Shown here: positions 54,462-63,519 of the stretch, one piece after another
Position numbering within the stretch: position 1 is the first letter of the stretch
Layout: each line of letters begins with the position of its first letter
Source: Microbispora sp. H11081
GTDB lineage: Bacteria > Actinomycetota > Actinomycetes > Streptosporangiales > Streptosporangiaceae
Assembly (NCBI RefSeq): GCF_012999535.1
Contig: NZ_JABBWV010000001.1
Coordinates: 248,001 to 312,000, forward strand
Direction: 5' to 3'
Length of the DNA: 64,000 nucleotides
Program-made: the position numbers and the translations under genes
The notes under the pieces: model-generated
Databases searched by the model: none
The model's input: only the letters and a program-made list of their open reading frames with translations
What the model was told of the DNA's origin: nothing

Positions 54462-55109
54462 ATGCGCATCCTCTCTGTGAACGTGGGCCGGGCCGTCGAC
54501 GCCGAGTGGGCCGGAGACCTCCGGCGTACCGCCATCGACAAGCGGAGGGCCGAGGGCCGCGTCGCCGTGCACGACAACGGCCTGGACGGCGACGAGCGCG
54601 CCGACGTGGCCAACCACGGTCACCCCGACCAGGCGGTCTACGCGTACGCGCGGGAGGACTACGACTGGTGGGAGCTCCACATGGGCCGTGACCTGCGTGA
54701 CGGCCAGTTCGGGGAGAACCTGACGACGTCCGGGGCCGACGTGAGCGGCGCGCTGCTCGGCGAGCGGTGGCGGGTGGGCACGGCCGTCCTGGAGGTCACC
54801 TACCCCCGCATCCCGTGCGTGGTGTTCCGCAACTGGCTGGACGAGCGCGGCTGGGTGAAGCGTTTCACCGAGGCCGGCCGCCCCGGGGCGTACTTCCGTG
54901 TCGTCGAGCGGGGCGAGTTGGGCGCGGGCGACGGGATCGAGGTGCTCGACCGGCCCTCGGACGGCGTGACGATCGCCGAGGCGTTCCGCGCCTACCACGG
55001 TGACGCGGACCTGATGCGGCGGGTCCTCGCGGTCCCCGGCCGCAGCGGCAAGTGGGACAGGGTCGCCGAGCGCGTGCTCGGCAGCCGCACCGGCGTGACC
55101 ACCTCCTGA
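54462..55109 (+). CDS. MOSC domain protein (YiiM-like)
   Basis: A 215-residue protein of the MOSC superfamily, which carries molybdenum-cofactor sulfur or handles N-hydroxylated substrates. Blocks: ILSVNVGRA, VHDNGLDGDERADVANHGHPDQAVYAYAREDYDWW, GQFGENLTTSG, TYPRIPCVVFRNWL with the conserved Cys, and GRPGAYFRVVERGELGAGDGIEVL. YiiM-type proteins have no N-terminal beta-barrel domain, as here. TAACGT ends 6 nt before ATG 54462, indicating a leaderless start. It is convergent with the chitinase gene. Confidence 0.88.
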   Translation: MRILSVNVGRAVDAEWAGDLRRTAIDKRRAEGRVAVHDNGLDGDERADVANHGHPDQAVYAYAREDYDWWELHMGRDLRDGQFGENLTTSGADVSGALLGERWRVGTAVLEVTYPRIPCVVFRNWLDERGWVKRFTEAGRPGAYFRVVERGELGAGDGIEVLDRPSDGVTIAEAFRAYHGDADLMRRVLAVPGRSGKWDRVAERVLGSRTGVTTS

Positions 55110-55149
55110 CCCACTGGGCGGAAGGGCGGGCATCCTTCCGCACAGTGGG
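55110..55149. terminator. Bidirectional terminator between the MOSC and chitinase genes
   Basis: Arms 55110-55125 and 55134-55149 form a 16-bp stem with one mismatch and an 8-nt loop, starting at the base after the MOSC stop and ending 19 bp before the chitinase stop. It serves both convergent genes. Confidence 0.75.
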
Positions 55150-55168
55150 CTGGCCTCCGCCCGGCGGC

Positions 55169-56437
55169 TCAGCGCAGGACGGAGTAGAGGGCGGTGGTGA
55201 GGGAGGCCTTGGCGTCGTCCTGGTCGAGGGACCAGAGCATGGAGCCGCCGAGGCCCTTCAGCCGGATGTAGGCGGCCTTCTGGAGCATGACGGCGGGGTC
55301 GTCGTAGGACCAGAACTCGTTGCCGTCGTAGAGCCACAGGGTGCCGGTGAGCAGGTCGCGGTAGCGCTTGCCCGGCTTGCCGGCGAGGTTCTTGTAGTCC
55401 TCGGTGCCGGCGGCCCAGGTGCCTGGGGCGGGGCCGGTGGCGGTGGCGTACAGGCCGTTGCCGGGAGAGGTCACTCCGGTCCAGCCCTGGCCGTAGGCGG
55501 GGACGCCGATGACGAGTTTACGTGCGGGGGCGCCGCGGCCGGTGTAGTCGCGTACGGTCTGGTCGACGCTGTATTTCACGTCGTTGGGGTCGCGGCGGTC
55601 GGTGAGCAGGTTGGCCTGGTGGCCGGTGCGGTTCTCCCAGGTGCCGTGCAGGTCGTAACCCTGGACGGTGGCGAAGTCGAGCTGGTCGAACACCTTGCGG
55701 ACCTCGAAGCCGGCGTCGATCTTCGCAGCGGCGGCGGGGAGGAAGGCGCTGAGCAGGGACCGCCGGTCGTAGGCCTTCATCTGGCGGCGGAGTTCGACCA
55801 GGAACAGGGTGAAGTTCCGCTTGTCCTCTGGGCGGATGACGTTGCCGTCGTTGCCGGACGAGCCGGGCCACTCCCAGTCGAGGTCGATGCCGTCGAAGAC
55901 GCCGGCGGCGGCGCCGGGGGGCAGGCCGGGCAGGTCGCCCTTGAGCCACAGGCCGACGCAGGAGGCGGCGAGCGTGGCGCGGGACTCGGGGGTGAGGACG
56001 GCGTCGGAGAAGTACTTCGAGCCGGTCCAGCCGCCGAGGGAGATGAGGACCTTGAGGTCCGGGTGGCGGGCCTTGAGCTTCTTGAGCTGGCCGAGGTTGC
56101 CCTTGAGCGGCGTGTCGTCGGTGTCGGCGACGCCGTCGACGCTCTGCTCGGCGGGTACGGGACGCTGCCAGTCGGCCCAGGGGTCGGCGGAGTAGCAGGT
56201 GCCCTCCTGGCCGACGAACCCGAAGGCGTAGTTGAGGTGGGTCAGCTTCCCGGCCGCACCACTGGCGTCCACGTCCTTCACGTGGAAGTTCCGCCCGTAG
56301 ATGCCCCACTGGATGAAGTAGGCCACACGCTTGTAGCGGTCTGCGCCGCCCGTGGTGGCCTGGGCCGCCGCCGACGGCGCCAGTGTGGCCGCCAGGGCGG
56401 CGGCGACCGCCACGGCGAGGATCCTTCTCACGAGCAC
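55169..56437 (-). CDS. Secreted GH18 chitinase
   Basis: A 422-residue exported glycoside hydrolase family 18 enzyme that cleaves chitin. The signal peptide is VRRILAVAVAAALAATLAPSAAA. The catalytic motif FDGIDLDWEWPG is complete (acid Glu 189). Other barrel motifs are YFIQWGIYGRNFHV, LISLGGWTGSKYF, ATVQGYDLHGTWE, IGVPAYGQGW and GGSMLWSLDQDD. There is no separate chitin-binding domain, so it is a compact single-domain enzyme. A palindrome in the promoter region suggests substrate-dependent control. Confidence 0.93.
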   Translation of the reverse strand: MLVRRILAVAVAAALAATLAPSAAAQATTGGADRYKRVAYFIQWGIYGRNFHVKDVDASGAAGKLTHLNYAFGFVGQEGTCYSADPWADWQRPVPAEQSVDGVADTDDTPLKGNLGQLKKLKARHPDLKVLISLGGWTGSKYFSDAVLTPESRATLAASCVGLWLKGDLPGLPPGAAAGVFDGIDLDWEWPGSSGNDGNVIRPEDKRNFTLFLVELRRQMKAYDRRSLLSAFLPAAAAKIDAGFEVRKVFDQLDFATVQGYDLHGTWENRTGHQANLLTDRRDPNDVKYSVDQTVRDYTGRGAPARKLVIGVPAYGQGWTGVTSPGNGLYATATGPAPGTWAAGTEDYKNLAGKPGKRYRDLLTGTLWLYDGNEFWSYDDPAVMLQKAAYIRLKGLGGSMLWSLDQDDAKASLTTALYSVLR

Positions 56438-56456
56438 GCAGGCCTCCCGAAGGCTT

Positions 56457-56474
56457 TTTATAGGAAAGTTTCCT
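56457..56474 (-). promoter_or_regulatory. Chitinase -10 element with overlapping palindrome
   Basis: TATAAA (minus strand, 56457-56462) is a strong -10 candidate about 20 bp before the chitinase start. It touches the 13-bp palindrome AGGAAAGTTTCCT (56462-56474), which would lie in the spacer. As I recall, ROK-type regulators of secreted glycosidases in actinomycetes use this kind of site. The remaining stretch to 56733 (with a small GC hairpin at 56521-56538) shows no gene. Confidence 0.5.
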
Positions 56475-56733
56475 GTAAATTGCCGCGATCGTAGATCTGG
56501 GTGATCGGGGCGTCAATGGGCGCGGCGGCGACGCCGCGGGGAGGACCACGCGACCGGTGCTCCAGACTTACCTACCGAGGTTGTCTGGAAGGGGCGACGA
56601 CCTGTTCCTTTGTCCAAGTTGCCAGTGTTCCGATTGTGGTGGACGGCCAAAGTCGGGCGGGAAAACGGGGTCCTACGCTGTGTCTCACTCACCAGCGAGG
56701 TGTGAAGATCCCCCTGTAGTCGGAGGTAGCACG

Positions 56734-58395
56734 ATGACCCGATTCAGTGCTGATGGTCGTGCAGCACTCGATCCCAACGCCGGTGGGGGGATCGGCCGGA
56801 GATCAGTGCTCGGCCTGCTCGGGCTCACCACGGCCGCGCTCGGCATGCCCGCCCTGCTGACGGCATGCGGCAGCGAGGCCACTCCGGCCGGTTCCGGGCC
56901 GGCGCCGGCTCCGGAGAGCCTGCGCTGGGTGCTCGGGCAGAACGTCGCCACTCTCGACGTGGCGAAGTCGGCGGGCGCCCCCATCCCGCTGCTCGCGCTG
57001 TCGCACGAGACCCTGGTGCGGCTGGACGAGAACCTGAGCATCGTCCCGGTCCTCGCGGAGTCGTGGGAGCAGCCCACCCCCACCAAGCTCGTGTACAAAC
57101 TGCGGCAGGGGGTCAAGTTCTGGGACGGCACCCCGCTCACCGCGGAGGACGTCGCGTACTCGATCACCCGGCACCTCGACCCCAAGGTAGGGTCGCCGAT
57201 CGCGTCCCTGCTCTCCAACTTCAAGTCGGTGGACGTCACCTCCCCGACCGAGCTGACCATCACCCTGTCGCGTCCCGACCCGGCCGCGAAGTACCTGACC
57301 GCGAGGTGCGCGGTCACCCCGAAGGCGTACTCGGAGCGGCTCGGCGACCAGCTCGGCGTCTCGGGCCCCGAAGTGAAGACCATGGGCACCGGCCCGTACG
57401 TGGTCAAGAAGTTCGACTCCGCCACCGGGATCGAGTACGCGGCGAACCCGTCCTACTGGGGCGACAAGCCGCGCTACAGCTCGGTCGTCATCGACTTCGT
57501 CGCCGACGCCAACGCGCGTCAGCTCGCCGTCCGCAGCGGCAAGGTCGCCGGCACCATGGATGTCCCGGTCGTCGCGATCGAGGACTGGCGGCGGCTGCCC
57601 AAGACCAAGATCACCTCATCTCCGCCGCTGATGTCGGCCTTCCTGGCGCTCAACGTCAACCGCGCGCCGTTCGACGACATCCACGTCCGGCGCGCCCTCG
57701 CCCACGCGGTCGACCGGGCCGGCTTCGTCAAGGCGTTCCTGCACGGAGAGGGAGCGCCGGCGCGCGCCGTGCCGCCGCCGGCCCAGTGGGCGAACCTCGC
57801 GGACGACGCGAAGGTGCAGCAGGTGTACGACTCCCTGCCCGCCTACGACTACGACATCGAGAAGGCGAAGGCGGAGCTGGCCAAGTCGGCACACGCGGGC
57901 GGCTTCTCGGCCACCGTGCGGTTCCCCGACGCCAACCCGCATCTCGGGAAGGCCCTGGTGAGCCTGGCGCAGACCGTCCGCCCCCTCGGGATCGAGCTGA
58001 AGGTCCAGGAGGCGCCGATGACGGACTGGCGCTCGCAGCTGATGGGCCACGAGCACGACATGAACATCATGATCCTGCGGCCCAACTATCCGGACCCGGC
58101 CGACTACCTCAACCTGCTGCTCCCGAGCAACGCCGCGGCCAAGGGCCAGTACAACATCGCGGAGTACCGCGGCGAGGGCATCGACAAGATGCTGGCCGCC
58201 CAGGCCGCCGCCGACGGCGAGGAGCGGATCGAGGCCCTCACCGCGCTGCTCACGCGGGTCAACGAGGACCTGCCGTACATCCCGCTGTGGTGGGAGGCGT
58301 CGTCGATGGCCCTCTCCGAGGACTTCTCGTACGAGGGCTACTCGACCCTCTACTACGACCAGCAGTGGGCCGACAGAGTGAGGCCGCAGGTATGA
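56734..58395 (+). CDS. Dipeptide/oligopeptide ABC transporter substrate-binding lipoprotein
   Basis: Family 5 solute-binding protein of 553 residues. The N-terminus carries twin arginines in GRRSVLGLLGLTTAALG and a lipobox LTACGS, suggesting Tat export followed by lipidation. The body has the SBP_bac_5 hallmarks: LVYKLRQGVKFWDGTPLTAEDVAYSI, TGPYVVKKFD, NPSYWGDKP, VRRALAHAVDRAGFV and DLPYIPLWWEAS. GGAGG lies 8 nt before ATG 56734, while the frame is open upstream to 56557. It is first gene of a five-gene operon ending in an M20 peptidase, which favours peptides as substrate. Confidence 0.9.
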   Translation: MTRFSADGRAALDPNAGGGIGRRSVLGLLGLTTAALGMPALLTACGSEATPAGSGPAPAPESLRWVLGQNVATLDVAKSAGAPIPLLALSHETLVRLDENLSIVPVLAESWEQPTPTKLVYKLRQGVKFWDGTPLTAEDVAYSITRHLDPKVGSPIASLLSNFKSVDVTSPTELTITLSRPDPAAKYLTARCAVTPKAYSERLGDQLGVSGPEVKTMGTGPYVVKKFDSATGIEYAANPSYWGDKPRYSSVVIDFVADANARQLAVRSGKVAGTMDVPVVAIEDWRRLPKTKITSSPPLMSAFLALNVNRAPFDDIHVRRALAHAVDRAGFVKAFLHGEGAPARAVPPPAQWANLADDAKVQQVYDSLPAYDYDIEKAKAELAKSAHAGGFSATVRFPDANPHLGKALVSLAQTVRPLGIELKVQEAPMTDWRSQLMGHEHDMNIMILRPNYPDPADYLNLLLPSNAAAKGQYNIAEYRGEGIDKMLAAQAAADGEERIEALTALLTRVNEDLPYIPLWWEASSMALSEDFSYEGYSTLYYDQQWADRVRPQV

Positions 58396-58432
58396 CGAAT
58401 GGTCGTCGTGCGCTCCGGTACGGCGGTGCGCG

Positions 58433-59389
58433 GTGAAGGCCATCGCGGGCTACGTGGCGTCCCGGCTCGCGCTGATGGCCGGCCTGCTCCTCGTGGTGTC
58501 GTTCGTGGTCTTCTCGCTCACCTACCTGGCGCCGGGGGATCCGCTGGACGCGATCGCGGGCAACTTCCCCCGGACGCCCGAGGTCACCGCCGCGCTCACC
58601 GCGCAGTACGGCCTGGACCGCCCGTTCCACGAGCAGTACCTCTCGTGGCTGGGCCGCGCCGTGCGGATGGATCTCGGTGAGTCCATCATGACCCGGCAGC
58701 CGGTGCTGGTGGAGATCGCCGACCGGATGGAGATCACCCTCTTCCTCAGCGCGTACGCCTTCGTGCTCGCCGTGGCGGTGGGGATCCCGCTGGCGGTCCT
58801 CGCCGCGACCCGCCCCCGGACGGTCTGGGACCGCCTGGCCGTCACCGTCTCGGTGTTCGGGGTGAGCGCGCCCGCGTTCGTCACCGGGCTCGTGCTGCTG
58901 TACCTGTTCGGCGTCCGCTGGCCGGTGTTCCCCGTGTACGCCGCCGGCGAAGGCTTCGCGGAGCGGGTGACCCACACGACCCTGCCCGCGATCGCGCTGG
59001 CGTTCATGGCTCTCGGGCTGATCGTGAAGTTCACCCGCTCGGCCCTGCTGACGGTGCTCGACCAGGACTACATCACCTTCGCGCGGGCCCGTGGGGTGCC
59101 GCCGCGCCGGGTGCTGCTCAGGTACGGCCTGCGCAACGCGCTGGTCCCGGTGATCACGGCTCTGGGGCTCGTCCTGATCGGGATGCTCTCCGGCAGCGTG
59201 CTTATCGAGCAGACCTTCTCGCTGCCGGGCGTGGGCGGGCGGATGGTCGAGGCGGTGACGTCGACGGACATTCCCATGATCCAGGGCATGGCGCTGCTCA
59301 TCGCCGCGACCGTCGTGGTGATCAGTCTGCTGGTGGACCTCGCGTACTTCGCTGTAAGCCCCGACCTTCGACGGAGGTTCCGCTCGTGA
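58433..59389 (+). CDS. Dipeptide ABC transporter permease (DppB-type)
   Basis: A 318-residue inner-membrane permease with about six helices. DppB features: YVASRLALMAGLLLVVSFVVFSLTYLAPGDPLD at the N-terminus, the large external loop with YGLDRPFHEQYLSWL, and the cytoplasmic EAA loop ARARGVPPRRVLLRYGLRNALVPVIT, where it meets the ATPase. GTG 58433 follows the binding-protein gene by 37 bp. Its last 4 bp overlap the next permease start (GTGA). Confidence 0.92.
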   Translation: MKAIAGYVASRLALMAGLLLVVSFVVFSLTYLAPGDPLDAIAGNFPRTPEVTAALTAQYGLDRPFHEQYLSWLGRAVRMDLGESIMTRQPVLVEIADRMEITLFLSAYAFVLAVAVGIPLAVLAATRPRTVWDRLAVTVSVFGVSAPAFVTGLVLLYLFGVRWPVFPVYAAGEGFAERVTHTTLPAIALAFMALGLIVKFTRSALLTVLDQDYITFARARGVPPRRVLLRYGLRNALVPVITALGLVLIGMLSGSVLIEQTFSLPGVGGRMVEAVTSTDIPMIQGMALLIAATVVVISLLVDLAYFAVSPDLRRRFRS

Positions 59390-60231
59390 CCGTGCCGCAG
59401 ACTCGCCGCCGCCTGCGCGGCGGGCGGATCCCGCTGCTGGTGCTGGGCGCGATCGCAGTGGTGCTCGGCGGCTTCGTCATGGCCGTCTTCGGCAGCGTTC
59501 TGGCGCCGCACGACCCCTACGCCGACAGCCTCCAGAGCACCCTCCTGAGCCCCTCGTCCACGTACTGGCTCGGCACCGACGACGCGGGGCGGGACGTGCT
59601 GTCCCGGGTGATGGTCGGCGCCAGGCTCGCGGTGCTCGGGCCGGTCGTGGTGGTGATCGTGTCGGCCCTGGTCGGCACCCTCTTCGGGCTACTGGCCGGC
59701 TACCACGGCGGCGTCGTGGACTCGGTGGTCATGCGGATCACCGACCTGCTCTCCTCGCTGCCCGCCCTGCTGGTCGCCGTGGTGCTCACCGGGGCGCTGG
59801 GAGGGGGATACGCGGTCGCGGTGGCGGTCACCTGCCTGCTGACGATCGCGGTCGACATGCGCGTGGTGCGAGGCGCCGCGCTCGAGGTGCGGCAGAAGGC
59901 GTACGTCGCCGCCGCGATGACGCTGGGCCTCGGCAGGTGGCGGGTGATGTTCGTGCACATCCTGCCCAACGTGGTGGGCCTGGTGGTGGCGAACATCTTC
60001 CTGAACCTCGCGCACGTCCTGGTGGTGCTCGCCGCCCTGTCCTTCCTGGGCCTGGGCATCCCGCCCGGCGCCGCCGACTGGGGACGCATGCTGTCCGAGA
60101 ACATCGCGCTGCTGCAGAGCCAGCCCCTGGCGGCCATCGCCCCCGGCGCCGCGCTGGTCCTCTTCGCGGTCTCCATGAACCTGGTCGGCGACTGGGTGTT
60201 CGACACCATCAGCAATCGGGAGCGGTCATGA
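59386..60231 (+). CDS. Dipeptide ABC transporter permease (DppC-type)
   Basis: A 281-residue permease, partner of the preceding one. The external LAPHDPYADSLQSTLLSPSSTYWLGTDDAGRDVLSRVMVGAR block is the DppC hallmark. The EAA loop is VAAAMTLGLGRWRVMFVHILPNVVGLVV, and LSFLGLGIPPGAADWGRML closes the domain. It is coupled at both ends by 4-bp overlaps (GTGA upstream, ATGA downstream). Confidence 0.92.
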   Translation: MTVPQTRRRLRGGRIPLLVLGAIAVVLGGFVMAVFGSVLAPHDPYADSLQSTLLSPSSTYWLGTDDAGRDVLSRVMVGARLAVLGPVVVVIVSALVGTLFGLLAGYHGGVVDSVVMRITDLLSSLPALLVAVVLTGALGGGYAVAVAVTCLLTIAVDMRVVRGAALEVRQKAYVAAAMTLGLGRWRVMFVHILPNVVGLVVANIFLNLAHVLVVLAALSFLGLGIPPGAADWGRMLSENIALLQSQPLAAIAPGAALVLFAVSMNLVGDWVFDTISNRERS

Positions 60232-62120
60232 CTGTGGCGATGCCGGATTCGGGACGAGCCCCGGCGGAAGTCCGGGGCGAGTCGCTGCTGGAGGTCACCG
60301 GTCTGCGCGTCGGCGTCGGGAGCGACCCGGCGGAGCGGCCGCTGCTGCGCGGCGTCGACCTGCGGGTCGCCCGGGGCGAGGCGGTCGGTCTCGTCGGCGA
60401 GTCGGGCAGCGGGAAGTCGATGCTCGCCCGGTCGGTGGTGCAGTTGCTCCCGCGCGGGCTGTCGATGGACGGCTCGATCACCTACCGGGGACGTGAACTG
60501 GTGGGCGCCAGGGGATCGGCGCTGCGCGCCCTGCGCGGCCGGGAGATCTCGCTGATCTTCCAGGACCCGTTCACCATGCTGAACCCCACGATGACGTGCG
60601 GTGACCAGGTGATCGAACTGGTCCGCGACGAGAACGGCAAGCGCCTCACCCGCGAACGCCGCCGCGAGGAGGTGGAGCGGCGGCTGCGCGAGGTGGGCAT
60701 CAGGGACGCCTCGGTCGCCGACGCCTACCCTGGCGAGCTGTCCGGGGGCATGCGGCAGAGAGTCGGCATCGCCGCGGCGCTGGCGCTCGACCCGAACCTC
60801 GTCATCGCCGACGAGCCGTCGACGGCCCTGGACGTGACGACGCAACGCGAGATCCTCCGTCTGCTGCGCGGGCTTCAGCGCTCCCGGGGCATGGGGCTCA
60901 TCCTGATCACCCACGACCTGCGGCTGGCGTTCTCGATGTGCGACCGGCTGGCGGTGATGTACGCCGGGGCGGTCGTCGAGGTGGGAGAGGCCCGCGACGT
61001 GGCCGAGCGGCCGATGCATCCGTACACGATGGGCCTGATCAGCTCCGAGCCCCCGGCCGACCGCCGCCTGGTGCGGATGGGCGCGATCCCCGGTACGGCG
61101 GCCCGCGCCGACGAGCACCCCGCCGACTGCGCCTTCGCGCCGCGCTGCGCCTGGGCGAGCGACCGGTGCGGCGCCGAGCTTCCGCTGCTGACGCTCGCGG
61201 GGCCGGAACGCTCGGTGGCCTGCCTGCGGGTCGACGAGCTGACCGTCGAGCTGGAACGTGCCCGTACGCGCATGCGCGACGCGGCGTCCGTCGAGGCCGG
61301 GCCGCCGGCCGGCGGGGAGTCGCTGGTGCGGGTGCGCGGGCTCCGCAAGGTCTACGGCTCCGCGCGGCGGCAGGTCGTCGCGCTCGACGGCGTGGACGTC
61401 GACATCCACGCCGGGGAGTCCGTCGGCATCGTCGGCGAGTCCGGCAGCGGCAAGAGCACGCTCGCCAAGTGCCTGCTCGGGCTGGAGACCGCCGACGCCG
61501 GATCGGTCGTCCTCGACGGGATCGACGTCTCCGACTACGCCCGCCTGAACCGGCGGGACCTGGCCGCCGCCCGGCGCACGGTGCAGATGGTCTTCCAGGA
61601 CCCGCAGTCCACGCTCAACCCCTCGCTGTCGATCGGGGCCGTCCTCGCGGAGGCCGTCCGCGCCGGCGGGGTGAACGACGGCGTGCAGGATCGCGTGGCG
61701 GCGCTGATGGACCAGGTCGGGCTGCCGCGCACGCTCGCCGGGCGCAAGCCACGGGCGCTGTCCGGCGGGCAGCGCCAGCGGGTCGCCATCGCCCGGGCGC
61801 TGGCCGTCAACCCCAAGCTCGTGGTGTGCGACGAGGCGGTCTCCGCGCTCGACGTCTCGGTGCAGGCGCAGATCCTCAACCTGCTCAACGAGCTGCGCTC
61901 CGAGCTGGGCATCTCGATCGTCTTCATCACCCACGACCTCGCCGTGGTCCGCCAGGTGACCGACCGCGTGTACGTGATGCGGAACGGCGCGGTGGTCGAG
62001 GGCGGATCCACCGCGGACGTCCTGGACCGTCCGTCCCACGAGTACACGCGGCTGCTGCTGTCCGCCGCGCCGAGCCTGTCGGAGGACTGGCTCGGCCTGT
62101 CCGAGGAGGCGAGTGCCTGA
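60228..62120 (+). CDS. Dipeptide ABC transporter, fused double ATP-binding protein (DppD-DppF type)
   Basis: A 630-residue ATPase with two complete nucleotide-binding domains. The first has Walker A GESGSGKSMLA, signature LSGGMRQRVG and Walker B LVIADEPSTALD, with a Cys-rich DppD tail (DCAFAPRCAWASDRCG) that in this family often binds an iron-sulfur cluster. The second has Walker [12 protein letters not shown], signature LSGGQRQRVA and Walker B LVVCDEAVSALD. In most systems these are two proteins. ATG 60228 overlaps the permease stop. The next gene starts directly after its stop. Confidence 0.93.
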   Translation: MTVAMPDSGRAPAEVRGESLLEVTGLRVGVGSDPAERPLLRGVDLRVARGEAVGLVGESGSGKSMLARSVVQLLPRGLSMDGSITYRGRELVGARGSALRALRGREISLIFQDPFTMLNPTMTCGDQVIELVRDENGKRLTRERRREEVERRLREVGIRDASVADAYPGELSGGMRQRVGIAAALALDPNLVIADEPSTALDVTTQREILRLLRGLQRSRGMGLILITHDLRLAFSMCDRLAVMYAGAVVEVGEARDVAERPMHPYTMGLISSEPPADRRLVRMGAIPGTAARADEHPADCAFAPRCAWASDRCGAELPLLTLAGPERSVACLRVDELTVELERARTRMRDAASVEAGPPAGGESLVRVRGLRKVYGSARRQVVALDGVDVDIHAGESVGIVGESGSGKSTLAKCLLGLETADAGSVVLDGIDVSDYARLNRRDLAAARRTVQMVFQDPQSTLNPSLSIGAVLAEAVRAGGVNDGVQDRVAALMDQVGLPRTLAGRKPRALSGGQRQRVAIARALAVNPKLVVCDEAVSALDVSVQAQILNLLNELRSELGISIVFITHDLAVVRQVTDRVYVMRNGAVVEGGSTADVLDRPSHEYTRLLLSAAPSLSEDWLGLSEEASA

Positions 62121-63467
62121 ATGAGCACCGAGGTCGAGGAGCTGATCCGGGCTCACGAGGATCGCATGGTCGCGGACCTGCGGGAGGCGGCCGGGATCCG
62201 GTCGATCTCGTCATCCGGAGATCCGCAACTGCGGGACATGGCCGAGTGGATCGCCGCCCGCCTCGGCGGCCTTCTCGACCAGGTGGCCCTGGTCCCGGTG
62301 CCGGGCGCGCCCGAGGCGGTGCTCGGGCGCGCGTCCGGGCGAGGGGACCGGTGCGTTCTCCTCTACTCCCACTACGACGTCCAGCCGACCGAGCCGGACG
62401 ACCGGTGGCGGCACGACCCCTTCGGGGGCGTGATCGAAGGCGGCCATCTCTACGGCCGGGGCGTCGTCGACGACAAGGCGGACATCCTCGCCCGCATCCA
62501 CGCCCTGGAGATCTGGCGGGCGCTCGGCAGGGAACTCCCGTGCGACCTGGTCTGGCTGAGCGAGGGAGCCGAGGAGATCGGCAGCCCCGGTCTCGCGGAG
62601 TTCACCCGCGAGCATCTGGCCGGGCTCGGCATCGACGCGTGCCTGTGGGAGTCGTACCTGCGGGGGGAGGACGGCGAGCCCGAGCTCGTCTTCGGGTGCC
62701 GTGGCCTGGTGTACGTCGAGCTGCGGCTGCGCACGCTCGGCGCCGACCAGCACTCGTCCTTCGCGACCTTCCTGCGTTCCGCGACGGCCGAGATGGCGCG
62801 CGCGCTCGCGAGCCTGACCGACGAGACCGGGCGATGCGTGATCCCCGGTTTCCACGACGGCATCACGCCCCCGGAGCCCAGGGCGCTCGAACTGATCGAG
62901 CGGGCGCCGCTGCCTTCGCTGTCGGCGGCCACCGCCGGGGACGTATCCCCGCTCCTGCCGGGGGACGAGCGCGAGCTGCGCCGCCGGTTCGCCCTGGAGC
63001 CCACCTGCAACATCGCGGGCATCAGCGGCGGGTTCACCGGGCCGGGAGTGCAGACCGTCCTCGCGAGCGAGGCGACGGCGAGACTCGACTTCCGCCTCGT
63101 CCCCGGCCAGGACCCCGCCCGCGTGGTCCGGCTGCTGCGCGAACACCTCGCCAGACAGGGATACGGGGACATCACCGTACGGGAGATGGGTCTCGTCCCG
63201 CCCCACCAGAGCAGGCTCGACTTCCCGCTGGCCGAGGCCGTCAGGCGGGCCGCGAGCGAGGTGACGGGGCATGAGCCGGTGGTCCGGCCGATCATCCCGG
63301 GCACCGGCCCGTTCGCGTTCATCGCCGGTGAGCTCGGGGTGCCCGCGCTGTGCCCGCCGGGCGCCTTCCGCATGTCCAGCATGGTCCACGCGCCGAACGA
63401 GAACCTGTCCATCGCGGACTACTTCGACGCCGTACGGTTCAACGTGCGGCTGCTCGAACTGCTCTGA
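62121..63467 (+). CDS. M20-family metallopeptidase (dipeptidase)
   Basis: A 448-residue cytoplasmic zinc peptidase of the M20/CPG2 type. Metal and catalytic motifs: LLYSHYDVQPTEPDDRW (first His and the catalytic Asp), GRGVVDDKADI (bridging Asp), EGAEEIGSPG (base Glu and metal Glu), with a dimerisation domain between about 190 and 320 (YVELRLRTLGADQHSSF). The ATG follows the stop of the ATPase gene with no gap. Its place at the end of a peptide transporter operon suggests that it hydrolyses the imported peptides. Confidence 0.9.
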   Translation: MSTEVEELIRAHEDRMVADLREAAGIRSISSSGDPQLRDMAEWIAARLGGLLDQVALVPVPGAPEAVLGRASGRGDRCVLLYSHYDVQPTEPDDRWRHDPFGGVIEGGHLYGRGVVDDKADILARIHALEIWRALGRELPCDLVWLSEGAEEIGSPGLAEFTREHLAGLGIDACLWESYLRGEDGEPELVFGCRGLVYVELRLRTLGADQHSSFATFLRSATAEMARALASLTDETGRCVIPGFHDGITPPEPRALELIERAPLPSLSAATAGDVSPLLPGDERELRRRFALEPTCNIAGISGGFTGPGVQTVLASEATARLDFRLVPGQDPARVVRLLREHLARQGYGDITVREMGLVPPHQSRLDFPLAEAVRRAASEVTGHEPVVRPIIPGTGPFAFIAGELGVPALCPPGAFRMSSMVHAPNENLSIADYFDAVRFNVRLLELL

Positions 63468-63486
63468 TCCGGCGCGTCCCGGACGC

Positions 63487-63519
63487 GGGTGGCGGCGTCA
63501 GCCCAGGTCGCCGCCACCC
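63487..63519. terminator. Hairpin between the peptidase and hydroxyacid oxidase genes
   Basis: GGGTGGCGGCG and CGCCGCCACCC form a perfect 11-bp stem with an 11-nt loop. The right arm lies inside the last codons of the oxidase gene, so the hairpin can end transcription of both convergent genes. Confidence 0.55.
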
